64,000 bases of DNA from assembly GCA_035610365.1 (NCBI GenBank), contig CM069435.1:63051389-63115388 (forward strand). Direction: 5' to 3'. Both the position numbers and the translations under genes were made by a program. The DNA is from Aquatica leii. Lineage: Eukaryota; Arthropoda; Insecta; Coleoptera; Lampyridae. Of the stretch, positions 1 to 11,012 are shown one piece after another. The notes below the pieces were generated by a model. That model did not search any database. It worked only from the letters and a program-made list of their open reading frames with translations, and was not told the origin of the DNA. The first letter of the stretch is position 1; each line of letters starts with the position of its first letter.

Positions 1-1
1 A

Positions 2-187
2 AACATCGAGATATCAATCGAAAATGAAGACACAGAGTGCTTATATTGCAATGAATTTTACTCACAATTAGGCAAAGGATAGGCATCTTGTAAAAAGTGG
101 CATAAATGGGTTTATAAATTATGTGCTCAAATTGATAGTAATGATGATGGTGATTCAATCTTAATTTGCAAATTTTGGAATCAGTAA
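2..187 (+). pseudogene. C-terminal zinc-binding tail of a pogo/Tigger-like DDE transposase (fragment)
   Basis: Translating from base 2 gives about 60 codons that end at TAA 185-187, with one in-frame TAG at 80-82. The peptide has a CLYCNEFYS segment, then CKKW-HKWVYKLCA, then a CKF segment: paired cysteines followed by C-x2-W-x-H/W-x-C. This layout matches the cysteine-rich tail on many insect pogo/Tigger-type transposases. The final expected cysteine pair is degraded (CKFWNQ), and the internal stop shows that the copy is dead. The catalytic domain would lie to the left of the window. The family call is from recall of the motif layout; a domesticated PHD-like finger is the alternative. Confidence 0.5.
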
Positions 188-2270
188 ACTTCTGTTAGAA
201 CTGGAATTATGGCAAGATAACAAGACCGGGGCGGAATGGGCAGTTTAAAGTCTTTGTTTAACAAATACTGTATTGATTGTATTTTGTTGATTGTCATTTC
301 TTTTCCACTTTTCAATTGTTGCTGATTAAACGATGTATACCTTAAATTTTTGCTTTTTTGCTCAATAAATTCTTGGAAACAAATCTTTTAACGTTAGGTG
401 TTTTATTTTGCACCTAGTCTTCCTACAGCGTTATTGATTTCAAGTGTTTAAGCATACATCTATTTTATTATAAATACAAAAAAAAATGCAAAAATACTCT
501 ACATTCAATTTTTAATAATGCTATATACTGAAAATATGAATTTACGTAACAAGCGTCAAAGATAAAGTATAGTATAACAAACGTTTGCGACGCGAGGCAC
601 AGCCGAACGTTGCATGAGTGAGTTATGCTATGAAACTTTCAACGAGAGTAACGTACATAATTTTTTTGTATTGTTTTTTTGTAAAATTACTTTCTTTAAA
701 AAAAAATTTTTGTTTTAATCTGAGATCACCAGAAGTATAATGTTGTTACTACATTTATTACTAAATCTATCAAATTTAAGATTAATTTTATCTTTTCTTT
801 TAATTTTAACTGAATTTCAAATTTTTTTTCAATGATTTGTTCTCCTGTCTTATACTCCTATTATTATACTTGATTTTAAACACTTTATTTACATTTCTGA
901 TTTTCATTTTACAGCTCTAGAGTTTTTTTGTCCACTACGTAATTACACTAGCAAACCTATATTGATGTTTGTAACTTTTTATTATCATGGCAATTCTGGC
1001 ATCCCTTTTTTGTTATTTTTTTAATAAATGCAAATAAAAACATCATAATAAGTAATAGTTTTAAAAAATAAATAAAAACTATTACAAACTAAATCACAGT
1101 ATTATAGCTTTTTAAAGTTTTTAACACTAAATTTGCCTTTTCTATAATATAACAGTTTAAAGTCGGAAATAAACTTTATTTTGCAAAATCTATTTATTGA
1201 ACTTCTATTTGAAAAATTTAATACTAAAAAATACTGCAACTATAAAAACTATAAATTATGTTTAAAAAGTATGCAATAATTTAAATATTTTTACATATTA
1301 ACTATTTTGCGCAATCCAAACAAGTAAAACATTTTTTCACAATTCCGACACACTTTCCAGAAACGTATTACACCTTTATTTGTTTTGTTTATTTTAAATT
1401 TGATTGACCGTTTGTATTATTGCAAACTTTCAGTATCACAGATTTTTTAAAAGTAGATGAGAGTCTTTTGCGTTTCTAAGCATTTTTAGTCAAAAATGAA
1501 ACACATTGAGAATTTCTTTTTTTTTACATTGAACTTTAGGTGTGTTTTTGGTCTATTCTCTGGATCTAATTAACGAGTTGTTGACAATAACTTCTTCTTT
1601 TTTTTTTTTTGATCCAAACCAATTGTATTAGAAACTTTACAAGTCTCATTGTATCAATTCCATAAATATTTGAATCACAGCTGACATCAAAAACATTTAT
1701 CACATATTTTGTTTTCTCCGTCATATGTTTTTTTAATTATTTTACATTAAACTGAGGAAAAGTACGATTCAATAATACACCAAAAACTATTTATTCAAAA
1801 ACTTATCCTGTAAACAAACAAAATTTTTAGAATACTTTCTCAAATAACTAAGGTAAAATCAAAACAATTAAATAACATTGTTAGAAAAAAATATAATAGA
1901 TGTACTAGTACGCAATTGCTAATTGTAACGCAATAATAGGGCGAACCAAGTGCCAAATAAGATGTAAATATAAAACCTAAAGACCGTATGCAGTGGGTGG
2001 CTTAAGAGTAATTTTAGACATAATGTGCGTAAATCCCAAAAATGTGGATAATAAATGGGTCTAAAATATTCTCAATGACTGCCTTACAAAATAAAACGAG
2101 ATATTTTAAATAAATTTCAAAATACGGTTTTATAAAAGTACGTAAGCTCTGCCGGATCTAAACCTTAAAGTATGTCGTAGGTTCCGGAGCCCCAGATTAT
2201 TGTTATTATATTTTTTGTATTTATAAATAAGTTATTGAGTTTTTGGTTAAGCTTTTTATTTTTTGAATTT
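188..2270. other. AT-rich intergenic stretch, nothing recognised
   Basis: No open frame of note and no recognisable transposase or polymerase motif on either strand. Poly-T and poly-A runs are common. A short CpG-bearing patch near 580-640 and another near 1940-2200 stand out slightly from the AT-rich background, but I could not assign them. Confidence 0.5.
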
Positions 2271-2274
2271 TGCC

Positions 2275-2310
2275 GACAGTTTCGACTAATATTTAGTCAT
2301 CATCATAAAA
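2275..2310 (-). ncRNA. Hammerhead-like motif downstream of a Penelope-like ORF
   Basis: On the minus strand the order is TGATGATGA, a perfect 6-bp hairpin GACTAA-ATA-TTAGTC (2284-2298), then GAAAC and TGTCGGC. This copies the order of a type I hammerhead ribozyme core: CUGANGA, stem II, GAAA. Hammerhead motifs are known from the terminal repeats of Penelope-like elements. The base expected to be C before UGAUGA reads A here, so this copy may be inactive. It lies about 140 bases past the PLE C-terminus, where such a motif is expected. Confidence 0.45.
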
Positions 2311-2441
2311 CTTATAAATTACTTTACCTAAATAACATTTTTGAAATATAAAAAAGTTTAAATTTACAATATTTTAAACATCAAAAAATTATTTTGAAAC
2401 ATGCCTACTTAAAACAAAAAAATATATATAATAATACAAAT

Positions 2442-3800
2442 TTATATTAAATTACTATAAATTTTACTTAAATTATCGATGTCACTATGATTATTACAAT
2501 TTTGTTGTTTTTTCTTTATATAAAACATTTCTTTTATTAATCTTTTCTTTAAGTTTAATTCTCTATCTAAAATTTTAACATTACTAAAATCAAAACTGTG
2601 TCCCTAAACATCATCCAAATCTATCTTGTGACCTGTAGTAAAATGATGTTCAGCAACCGCAGACTTGGAAATATACCTTTTCCTTATACAACGATCATTT
2701 TCTGAAATGCGAGTAATGACTGAACGTCCGGTCTCACCAATGTAAACTAAACCACATGAACAAGGATTTTGGTATACACCTTGAGATGAAAGTGTAGAAA
2801 ATTTTGTCTTTGAAAGAAGGAAGAATCTGAGAGATTTTGCCTGTCGAGTTGAATTCTTACGAGGAAGTTTCCTTATTTGATCTGTAACCTTGTGAATGTA
2901 GGGTAAAAAGACCAACTTCGGGTTAGATTCGGGAGTAGAAATGTCCTTAGGTAATCGAGTACGTGGATGTAGACGACGATTAATAACTCTATGAATATCT
3001 CGCTTCATATAACCATTGTTCACTAAAGTTCCAGTAAGATGACAGAGTTCCGAGTCTAGATTCTCAGGTTGACAAATAGAAAAAGCACGATGAACCAAAG
3101 ATTCAATAACAGAACGTTTCTGTGCAGGATAATAATGAGACAAAGCATGAAGGTATCTATCAGTATGGGTGGGTTTGCGATAAACAGAATGGCCCAGAAA
3201 TCCGCCGAGCTTACGAGTCACAAGAACGTCAAGAAATGGAAGAGAACCATTACTTTCGATTTCCATAGTAAATTTGATATCTAAGTGTTGATTGTTAAGA
3301 TGATCAAAAAACTTAGACAATTCAAGATGACCATGAGACCAAACAATAAACGAGTCGTCGACATATCTAAACCACACTTTAGGTTTTAATATTAATGACT
3401 ACAAAGCAACTGTTTCAAAGGATTCTATAAAAATGTTAGCTGCAACAGGTGATAGAGGAGAACCCATAGCAGCACCAGAAACCTGTTTGTAAAACTTGTT
3501 ATCAAATTGGAAGTAAGTAGAGGATAAACTCTTATCAATAAGAAGAACCAAACTCAAGTTCTTGCCATGTTGAGACAGAATCGGTTTGATGATAGTAAGC
3601 GAATCCTTAATAGGAACTTTAGTAAAAGTCACATCAAAGCTCACGAGAAGATTAGATTTGATTTGATGATTTGGCTGGCCTGACGTTCAATCCTCGAAGT
3701 GGGGTTGCGAGTTAGAAGAGCCTAAGTTTCATCAGACAAAATAGAATTGCGGTTATCGTAGTAATATAGTAAATTTGGAGGGTTAATCATTGTTTCTTTG
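2442..3800 (-). pseudogene. Penelope-like element ORF: reverse transcriptase plus GIY-YIG endonuclease, broken
   Basis: Read on the minus strand, the order is an RT segment (SFDVTFTKVP, then GAAMGSPLSPVAANIF at about 3470-3420), the catalytic WFRYVDDSFIVW near 3370, SLPFLDVLV, VYRKPTHTDRYL, and a C-terminal GIY-YIG domain beginning CSCGLVYIGETGRS (about 2770). The frame stays open past a stop into a tail with LDRELNLKKR and ends at TAA 2442-2444. RT followed by GIY-YIG is diagnostic of Penelope-like elements, which copy RNA and nick target DNA in the nucleus. Lesions: TAG at 2604-2606, TAG at 3399-3401 just before the YVDD block, a frameshift near 3655 and a further TAG near 3730. The N-terminal RT part beyond about 3800 is unrecognisable or missing, so the element is 5'-truncated or decayed and is not functional. 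Confidence 0.85.
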
Positions 3801-6380
3801 TTGATGGGGATACTCAACTAATAACCTTTTGAATTAATAGAATAAAATCTGTAGAATCCACCTTATCTATAAAACCAGGGGTGTCGTAAGATGATTATTG
3901 ATGAGTATCGTATAAGTTTTTAATTGTATTCAATTCAATTTTATAATTAACAGTCAGTCTTTAGCATATTACTTATTCTATTTAATCAAAGTGTATATCA
4001 CACTAATTTATTTTATTTTCAGTCATAATTTTTAATTATCTTTAACTTTATATAAGACAATTTGTCTTGAACATAGTCAAAGCCAAAGTTAGACCGATAA
4101 TCGTCGTACTTAAACCTATATACTACGCATACGTTTGTCCTTACACATCTAAAAAGTAATGAACGTTGCTACTTGTAACAAAAAACTTTTGGCGCTCATA
4201 TTATTTCTTTGTTATTTATTATAATGGTCGATTGTCAATTTGTGTCGCGACTACATGTAAACGAAGTAGTTAATTGAGTACGTTTGAAGTTACAGTGATT
4301 GTAAAACACGTCATTTGCTCTTCAGCTATTTAAATTTTATTATCCTATTAAACTTAATTATACATACCTGGTGCATATTGGCATTGAATATAATTAGCTG
4401 TACAAAGTCTTGCTTGATTTAAAATCAGTATTATAACTTGTAATATTTGTCGACAAATCTCTAATAGCGATTTACTTACTATTGTTCTTATTTTTTTAAC
4501 TCCAATTTTTTTGCGTGAAATAAATATATTCTTGTTATTTAAACGAGATCTGTAGTTAATATTATCACCTTTTTTGGCGCCATTTTTAATGAGTTTTATA
4601 ATACACACACCAAGTATCATCTGCGACCCTATCTCCGAAATATTACGTTGTAACCGGTCCTACGTTGTAGGGTGATTTTGTCCACAATTAATTCCGTGTG
4701 GCTCTGTATATCTCCTACTGTTGAATCCGCCGACAGCGCCTTCTATTACCTTGTGTACGACTTTGTTATACTTTAATGTTGTTTTTCACTAAAACACAAA
4801 TTAAAATATGTTTTTTTTATACCAGTGTTTTCCAGTAATTAATTAATGCAAATCCCTTTGCCAGCGGTGCCTTTTCTTGCGTTTATCTGGATAACTGGAC
4901 CGGTAGATTTGACAGGTTAGTTTGTAAACAATCTCGTCGAATTGTTTGAACGTTGACTTCAGGTGCATTTTAAATGAAATAACTCCTGTACGTAATAAAA
5001 TACGATTTCTAGACTTTACAGGTCGATGCGGCGGATTATTAAGAATTAAATTTAATTAAATTCACGTCGATTGAACAAAAATTAAAATTAGGGCGACGTT
5101 CTCTATAAATTTTTTTAAGGTCGGAATTGGACCATGAAGTTGCGGTATATATGACTGGATGAAATTGACTGAAATACACTTCAATACGTATTTAGGAGAA
5201 TTGTAACACGACGCAGTAACAAAACGGATTTCTAGTGTATTTGTTTATGTCACAGGTACGGAGTTACATAAAGTTGTTGTCGTACAACTTGAGAGATAAA
5301 TAAAACCGTCTTAAACACTTACTGCAAGCACTAAGGTACTCTACGAACAAATGTCTAAGGGCTACTCGTCCGGGTCAACCAAGGTGCAGTATCTAACAAT
5401 CTAGTAATAGTGAATAACCTTTCGGTCATCTACGGCGAGCACTAAGGTACTCTACTAACAGACAACTTCAGGTGTTTGACAATTACTAACAAAATACAAA
5501 AATGCAAAACACAACAATTACTGAATATACGGACGGATTAATAAAAATGCGAAAAAATGATTCGCTTTTTGTTGCGACAGGTAAAACGCAGGTCCCGATC
5601 GTTGCAATGGTCGGTCAGGATTTAATCAGGTTGAGCAAAAGCTTCAGGTATGGGCGGTGATCGTTAATTGGATTTCTGGTTAATTTACGTTTAGTTTTCA
5701 GATTCGGCAGGCGGTTTTTGGGATGTTCAAAGTGTCTTCAGAGACGCTGCTCGGACGACGACGAAAAGATCTCATCCTAGACGGTGCAACTGCTTTTATA
5801 TTCTTTTTTCTTCTTTCAATGCCGGTTTTAGAGCGGGGGTTGTCTTAGCTCTGGTGAGATATACGAAGATGAAAGTAAAGTCTATGCGCCATTTTAAAAT
5901 TTGTTTTTAATTTGTTCAAAATGGTGGACTTTATGTTGGTTTCGTTACAAAGTTAGTCGTCTACCTTAAGTTACGGGTAAATCAACGCAACAAAATTTCT
6001 TGTGATAAAAAAAAATTAAACAAAAAAATTAGAAGCAAATTAAAATAAAGAACATTAATTTTAAGATAGAATTAGATTTCAGATTCCTCATAGTATATCC
6101 AAATAAATTACTTTAATCAAATCCTACAAAAATTATATTCTTCGGCGACTTTTGGTATTGCTTTTACATGTTAGTATGAAACACTATATTATTAAATAAA
6201 TCTTTATATAAATATCTTAAAAACAATTTTTAGATGAGCTTTTTTTTGTTTTAATTTGTCAACATTTTTTTGTTATTTATTACTAGTGTCTGATAAATGA
6301 CATTTTATATATGTACATGTATATATATATTCATTTTTTATAATTTTCGGATTCAAACTCGTGTGTTTTTATTAAAATTA
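3801..6380. other. Intergenic stretch, mostly unassigned
   Basis: 3801-3900 may be the decayed upstream part of the Penelope-like ORF. A 26-bp direct repeat (core GCACTAAGGTACTCTAC) occurs near 5329 and 5441. The part from about 5000 to 5900 is less AT-rich than the surroundings and contains a 50-codon ORF from ATG 5512 with a possible intron, discussed under findings. Otherwise nothing is recognised. Confidence 0.4.
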
Positions 6381-6384
6381 TTTT

Positions 6385-6425
6385 ATGAGCTACGTTTCGG
6401 TAAGATCACACTTGCCATTTTCAAG
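6385..6425 (-). ncRNA. Hammerhead-like terminal motif of a second Penelope-like element
   Basis: On the minus strand: TTGAAAATG, an imperfect hairpin GGCAAG...CTTACC, then CGAAACGTAG. The layout of TGA-x-ATG, short stem and CGAAACG recurs at the ends of Penelope-like elements. It directly follows, and slightly overlaps, the stop codon of the GIY-YIG ORF at 6421. The core deviates from the strict CUGAUGA consensus, so self-cleavage is doubtful. Confidence 0.35.
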
Positions 6426-6926
6426 CACAAATTAAAATTAACTTTAAACTATTTTTAACAATTGTAGATTCCGGTACGTTTGTTTGCTTTATTATACATG
6501 GAAGCACTGTTTTCCACATTTTAGATAATCTACTGTTATCGTCTCTTTTGTTTAAACTATTTGGTCGTTTTTCGATTTCTATTGTTTCTTTAGCACTCTA
6601 GACCATAAGTGTTCGACATTTGCAAGAACTTTGGTGTTATGTCCTGTTTCTATCACATGCTGAGCTAATGAAGACGAAGAAAGTCCTTTTCTAACAGCAT
6701 TTTTATGTTCTTCTACTCTTGCTGCTATTTGTCTATTTGTTTGCCCTACATAAGATCTTTTGCTAGTATCACACGGAATTTCATATAATCCTTGAGACTT
6801 AAGAGGGAGACACTTTTTAGGAGACCTTAATAAACAGCTGATTTTCTTATGAGTAGTAAATACCGTTTTAATATCGTAGCGTAACAGCATTTTACTAATT
6901 CTATCTGTGACGTTCGTTGTATTACA
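6421..6926 (-). pseudogene. Penelope-like element, C-terminal GIY-YIG endonuclease fragment
   Basis: The minus-strand peptide starts in a PLE linker (NVTDRISKMLLRYDIK) and contains the GIY-YIG domain: GLYEIPCDTSKRSYVGQT, R at position +3, a basic helix with VEEHKNAVRKG, then LAQHVIETGHN. A frameshift near 6590 moves the frame. The shifted frame continues with KETIEIEKRPNSLNKRDD and a tail ending at TGA 6421-6423, the usual PLE C-terminus (EAIEIEKRP...). No reverse transcriptase part remains. It belongs to a different PLE subfamily from the copy at 2.4-3.8 kb, because the tail sequences differ. A dead 5'-truncated insertion is the simplest reading. Confidence 0.8.
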
Positions 6927-6934
6927 CCTTTAGG

Positions 6935-7140
6935 TAGGAGAGGAAAAAAACTCACACTTGGTAAATTTTTATTTAGGCGACGTTTCGTAGCGCTATTATG
7001 CGCACTTCTTCATAGCCACCATTTATTGAAAAAACAAAAGAAACGCATTAGATTTAACATGGCAGATTATAGATACGTTTAAATGGCCTAAGAGAGCTGT
7101 CCGATGAAGAAGTCGCAAAATTAAAATTTAATAAATAAAC
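6935..7140 (-). repeat. Terminal-repeat fragment of a third Penelope-like element (hammerhead-like)
   Basis: The minus strand over 7020-6976 reads CTATGAAGAAG, a GTGCGC-ATAATA-GCGCTAC hairpin, then GAAACGTCGCC, the same plan as the other PLE-type ends in this window. No coding part accompanies it. It abuts the PLE fragment ending near 6926, so two truncated PLE insertions lie almost end to end. Confidence 0.4.
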
Positions 7141-9567
7141 AAACAATAACATTAACAGTTAGTGTAGAGATAAAAATATAATAAATTACAAACAAAAAAC
7201 ATCTACACAGACATCTAACTAAGCTTATCACAGAAAATGTTTCCTCTTGTCACAGTTATCAATTACGCATTGCCAAAGTATGTTAAATACTATTAATTAG
7301 AATGTTTAACTAAGATTTGCAAAACTAAGTTGGTATTATGCAGAAAAACCATAAAACGAACCGTTTTATATCTAATCTTTTTTTTTTTTAAGTTTTAAAG
7401 TTTCTGAGACAACCCTTAGATGTAAATTGCAATGTAAATTTACTCAACACAATGTCAAATAAAATTCGTTCTTTATTTGTACTATTTTTATAATATTAAT
7501 GCTAATAATAGATTTCAAATAATAGAAAAGCTCTGACATTCTTCATAATCAAAATTAATGATAGATAAAACTGTTTTTGGCGAGTTAAAAAATAATAAAC
7601 GCACTTTTTCTACACCTTTACTCAAAGTTGCAGGTTGTTTGTTTAGCATGACAGGCATTTTCAGGATATAAAAATAATAATTGTGAAAACTATGTGTAGA
7701 TTGTTTGGTAGCTTCTGTTTATTGTAAGACAAATTAAATTGCATCGTTAGTAAAATTCAACTACTTTTAATAATCACTAACTTCACTTTACTGTTTGCTT
7801 CACTACAATACTATAATAAAATTTAATTGCATTTTTTAGACAAAAAAACCAATTGTTTCTGTTGCTGTTACATTTTAAAGTACGTTTTAAATTAAATCTC
7901 ATTCTTGTTACCTTTTATTATACCAGTTTTTAATTAACATAACAAAACGTTTCTTAATGCAGCGTAATCATAATGTAGCAAATAAAAAGAAAATGAATTA
8001 CAAAATGCATGTAAATATTCTCGTTGACGTCATGAATGACTACCTTAATGGCATCTACTGTTTAGTGTCTGCATAACCAATGAAGTCGAAGTATACAAGA
8101 AAACGTTTAAATTGAAACGAAAATAACTTACAACGAAGAAAAGTTAGAGTAAAGATTGGATCAAAGTCTGAATAAATAATGAGGAAAAATGTTATGAAAA
8201 GAGCTACCCTTACAAATAAATTTTTCACAAGTTTAAGATAAAATATGGTTGAAAATTACGTTAAGCTTTTGCGCTTAAGCTTAAAATAAAAACAATCTTT
8301 GTATTAAAAACAAGTAAACATTGTAATTTTTGCATTAATCTTTTATATTTAGGTAAGTATACTCAAAACTTTTTTATTCTATATTCCTTCGCATTTAAAA
8401 CTTGTGTGAAAATTTCTCGTGACTGCTTTTTACGTATGTGGATACTTTAATGAAAACGGTAAATTTTTGTAAGTAATTAAAAAATTTTGACATAAATAAA
8501 AAACTCAGTGAAAAATTTTGGTGTATATTTAAATTTAATGTCATAAAGAGGAATTTCTAATTTAAAATAAAAACAAAACGCGAAAATTGTTCTGTTAGTG
8601 AAACAATTAAAAGTTATTAGGTTTTTATGTAAACGAGAAACATCGAAAGACCGCTAGCTTTAAAATATATGAGGCATTAACAAACTGAAAGCGGGGTAGC
8701 TACGAAAACATCGAGACGACGTTATGGAGTAGTGTATCTTTCACGAAACATGCATGCACACGTTGCAAACAGGCGTAGACCAACGCACATGATCAAACTT
8801 TGTCATTCAATATTGCATGTTCAAAAACTACATTATAAAGAAAAACTTTTCAAAAAAGATTTTTAAAAGTTTTAGCAAAGTTTCGCCTCATTAAGCTAAG
8901 TACAAGAACCATGTGCTTGGTCACTTGATCTTTTATTAATTACAATCACGTTTCTTTTTCAACTTCTTTGTTTGAGCTAATAATAATTATAACAATCTAA
9001 AAACAAATTTTATGTTCAATTGTGTACCCATTAATTCGGTAATGCAGTACACGCTTTATAGTATAATGTTTTTGTTATTCAATATTTGCTAAATTGTTTC
9101 ATTAACTTTTTTTTAGCAAAAACACGTAACTAACGTCAAAAGTCTTTGTAACGTAAAACTTTATTATGAAAGACTTTAATTACAATATTTCCGCTAGAGC
9201 ACCTAAATTAAACTTAAAGGAACGCAAGTGAGACTTTAGCACACAAAACAGTAATTTATTGTAAAGTTGAGTATTTTAAATTATGCATGTGAATTTGTTT
9301 TATTAAAAATAAAACTTTAGTTTTATAATTGATACCATTGTTTTAACGTGTAACAATGAGAGGTTACTACAGAGTACAATTAAAAATATTATAGTTATAA
9401 TTAAGTTAAAATACAGTTCGACACAATTTGGAAAATCAGCACACCTACATCTCTGTTTCTTTTAATTTGATTCGTTTACCTATGTATTTCAATACTATTT
9501 TATAATATCATTGATTATAGAAGATTATATAGATGTGCAACCTCGCTGATCTTTTCGAGCATGAGTT
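7141..9567. other. AT-rich intergenic stretch, nothing recognised
   Basis: No ORF above about 60 codons and no motif of a known transposase, polymerase or RNA gene. A slightly GC-richer patch near 8640-8800 (AGCGGGGTAGCTACG...) could not be assigned. Confidence 0.5.
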
Positions 9568-9610
9568 TTAGGGCCGGTATTATAAACGAATAATAAAAGT
9601 TAGTTAAGTC
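9568..9610 (+). repeat. Probable PIF/Harbinger-type terminal inverted repeat with TTA target triplet
   Basis: The sequence TTA (9568-9570) is followed by GGGCCGGTATTATAAACG. PIF/Harbinger elements insert at TWA/TTA sites and many start with GGGC or GGGCC. The Myb/SANT-like gene that starts 270 bases later is of the kind Harbinger elements carry as their second ORF. No matching right end was found before the LTR element at 11013, so the right terminus is missing or beyond recognition. Confidence 0.45.
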
Positions 9611-9838
9611 CCATTAAATTTAAACGTCACTTAAAACCATGTTGGGTATTATAAAGCAGAAACGTCATTTATTTAGTAGATGATTCAAGATGCTCAATAT
9701 TACCTTCAAATTGTAGCTATAAGTAGACAAATTGAAAATTAATATAACATTTGATTTACAGGTCGAACAAGCAAATATGTCTTTACTTTTTATAGTAGTA
9801 AATTATCTATTTTCAACATTATTCAGCATCTGCAAAGT

Positions 9839-10602
9839 ATGGATTCGAAATTGAAAAAAAGAGGTCGCGAAAAAAACTATACAGATGTGAAATAATCATC
9901 GAAAAAAAACCAATGCCGTAATTTTAAATAGTAAAAGAAAAACTTGGAACACCATTACAGATCAATTTCCAAAAAGAAGTGCGACTTAAATTAAGCATCT
10001 GTATAAACAGAGTCAAACACGAAAAAGCTGCGGAAACAGTTGTTAAATTGTCAAAACACAAGTAGCAATGTTTTGTACATGTTAAAATAAATTATATTAA
10101 AATGTTTTTTATGTATAAATACTGACTTAGACTTGGATATCGTTAAAGAACAGCCTTTGGAGAAAAAATGACGAAAATAGTCAAAGTGTAAGTTATTTTA
10201 ATTGATATGAGTTTGAACTTGTGACGGTGAGTCTGTAAACATATTTTGGCTAAACAAAAAAAGTTCCTACATTTATTACCTAAAGTCTACGTGCAATTTA
10301 GATGTAAACAAGAACATAGGTAAAGTACTTGCAATGATGACAGACCCTACAGTACGTCTACCACAAATTCAAATAGCTTCATGTTCATCAACTCCGTCGA
10401 AAAAGAAAAATTTATTTACAAAAAAAAACAAACAGAAGTGAAAAAGAAAAGAAAATCGACACATAAATTTTCAGATGAAAAAGATGAATTAAAGATGAAA
10501 ATCATGAAAATTCGTTTGGAAAAGGAGCACCTGGAAAAAAATCTCCTTCTGATTAAAAACGAAAAGAAAAATTTAGAATTAAAAAAAATAATCAGAATTT
10601 AA
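9839..10602 (+). pseudogene. Myb/SANT-like DNA-binding protein of Harbinger type, frameshifted
   Basis: The start ATG at 9839 gives MDSKLKKRGREKNYTDVK and then a stop. Other frames continue with IIIEKKP, then VILNSKRKTWNTITDQF, IKHLYK and a basic run. This is the MADF/Myb-SANT-like pattern (YTDVE...KYKPVIENK...K..TW..I...F......QLK.LYKN). A C-terminal lysine/glutamate-rich coiled coil follows at 10381-10602 (LKMKIMKIRLEKEHLEKNL), as expected for this family. At least four frame changes or stops separate the pieces. In Harbinger elements this protein helps carry the transposase to the nucleus and binds the element ends; host-domesticated relatives exist too. The upstream TIR-like end favours a transposon relic. 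Confidence 0.6.
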
Positions 10603-11012
10603 GATATTTTTATTTTTAGAAGTACATAATATATTATGTGAATAAACTTATTTTTATTTGTAGAGTGATGTTAAAATTAATGAACAAAATTATCAAAACT
10701 GAAAAAGTCCTTAAAACTTAAACTAAGAAACTTTCTATGCAAAAACAGTATTAATACACGAGAAAAAAATTGTAGAGTCAAAATTTTTTATATATAAAAT
10801 CAAGAAAAAATGTTTATAAATTTTGCGCAAACTGGTTTATACTTAATTCAAAATGCCTTAACATTTTGTTACACTACAAAAGTTTCAATTTCAAACCAAA
10901 GAATAACTCTTTTGGTTTTACTATGATTACATTATTAAAACAACAACTAACATTTTTTAAAGCAATATGAAAACACATTTATGCTAATAGTATTAGTCGT
11001 TAATTTTAAAAC
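10603..11012. other. AT-rich spacer between Harbinger relic and LTR element
   Basis: No feature recognised. The last four bases (AAAC, 11009-11012) are the left copy of the target-site duplication of the LTR element. Confidence 0.5.

Noticed and set aside
4354-4620. 88-codon minus-strand ORF ending at a good splice donor (CAG|GTATGT near 4366)
   Set aside because: No recognisable domain, lysine/isoleucine-rich composition typical of AT-noise, and no matching acceptor or second exon identified.
8025-8032. TGACGTCA palindrome (CRE-like), also at 47843
   Set aside because: An 8-mer occurring twice in 64 kb with no gene nearby is expected by chance.
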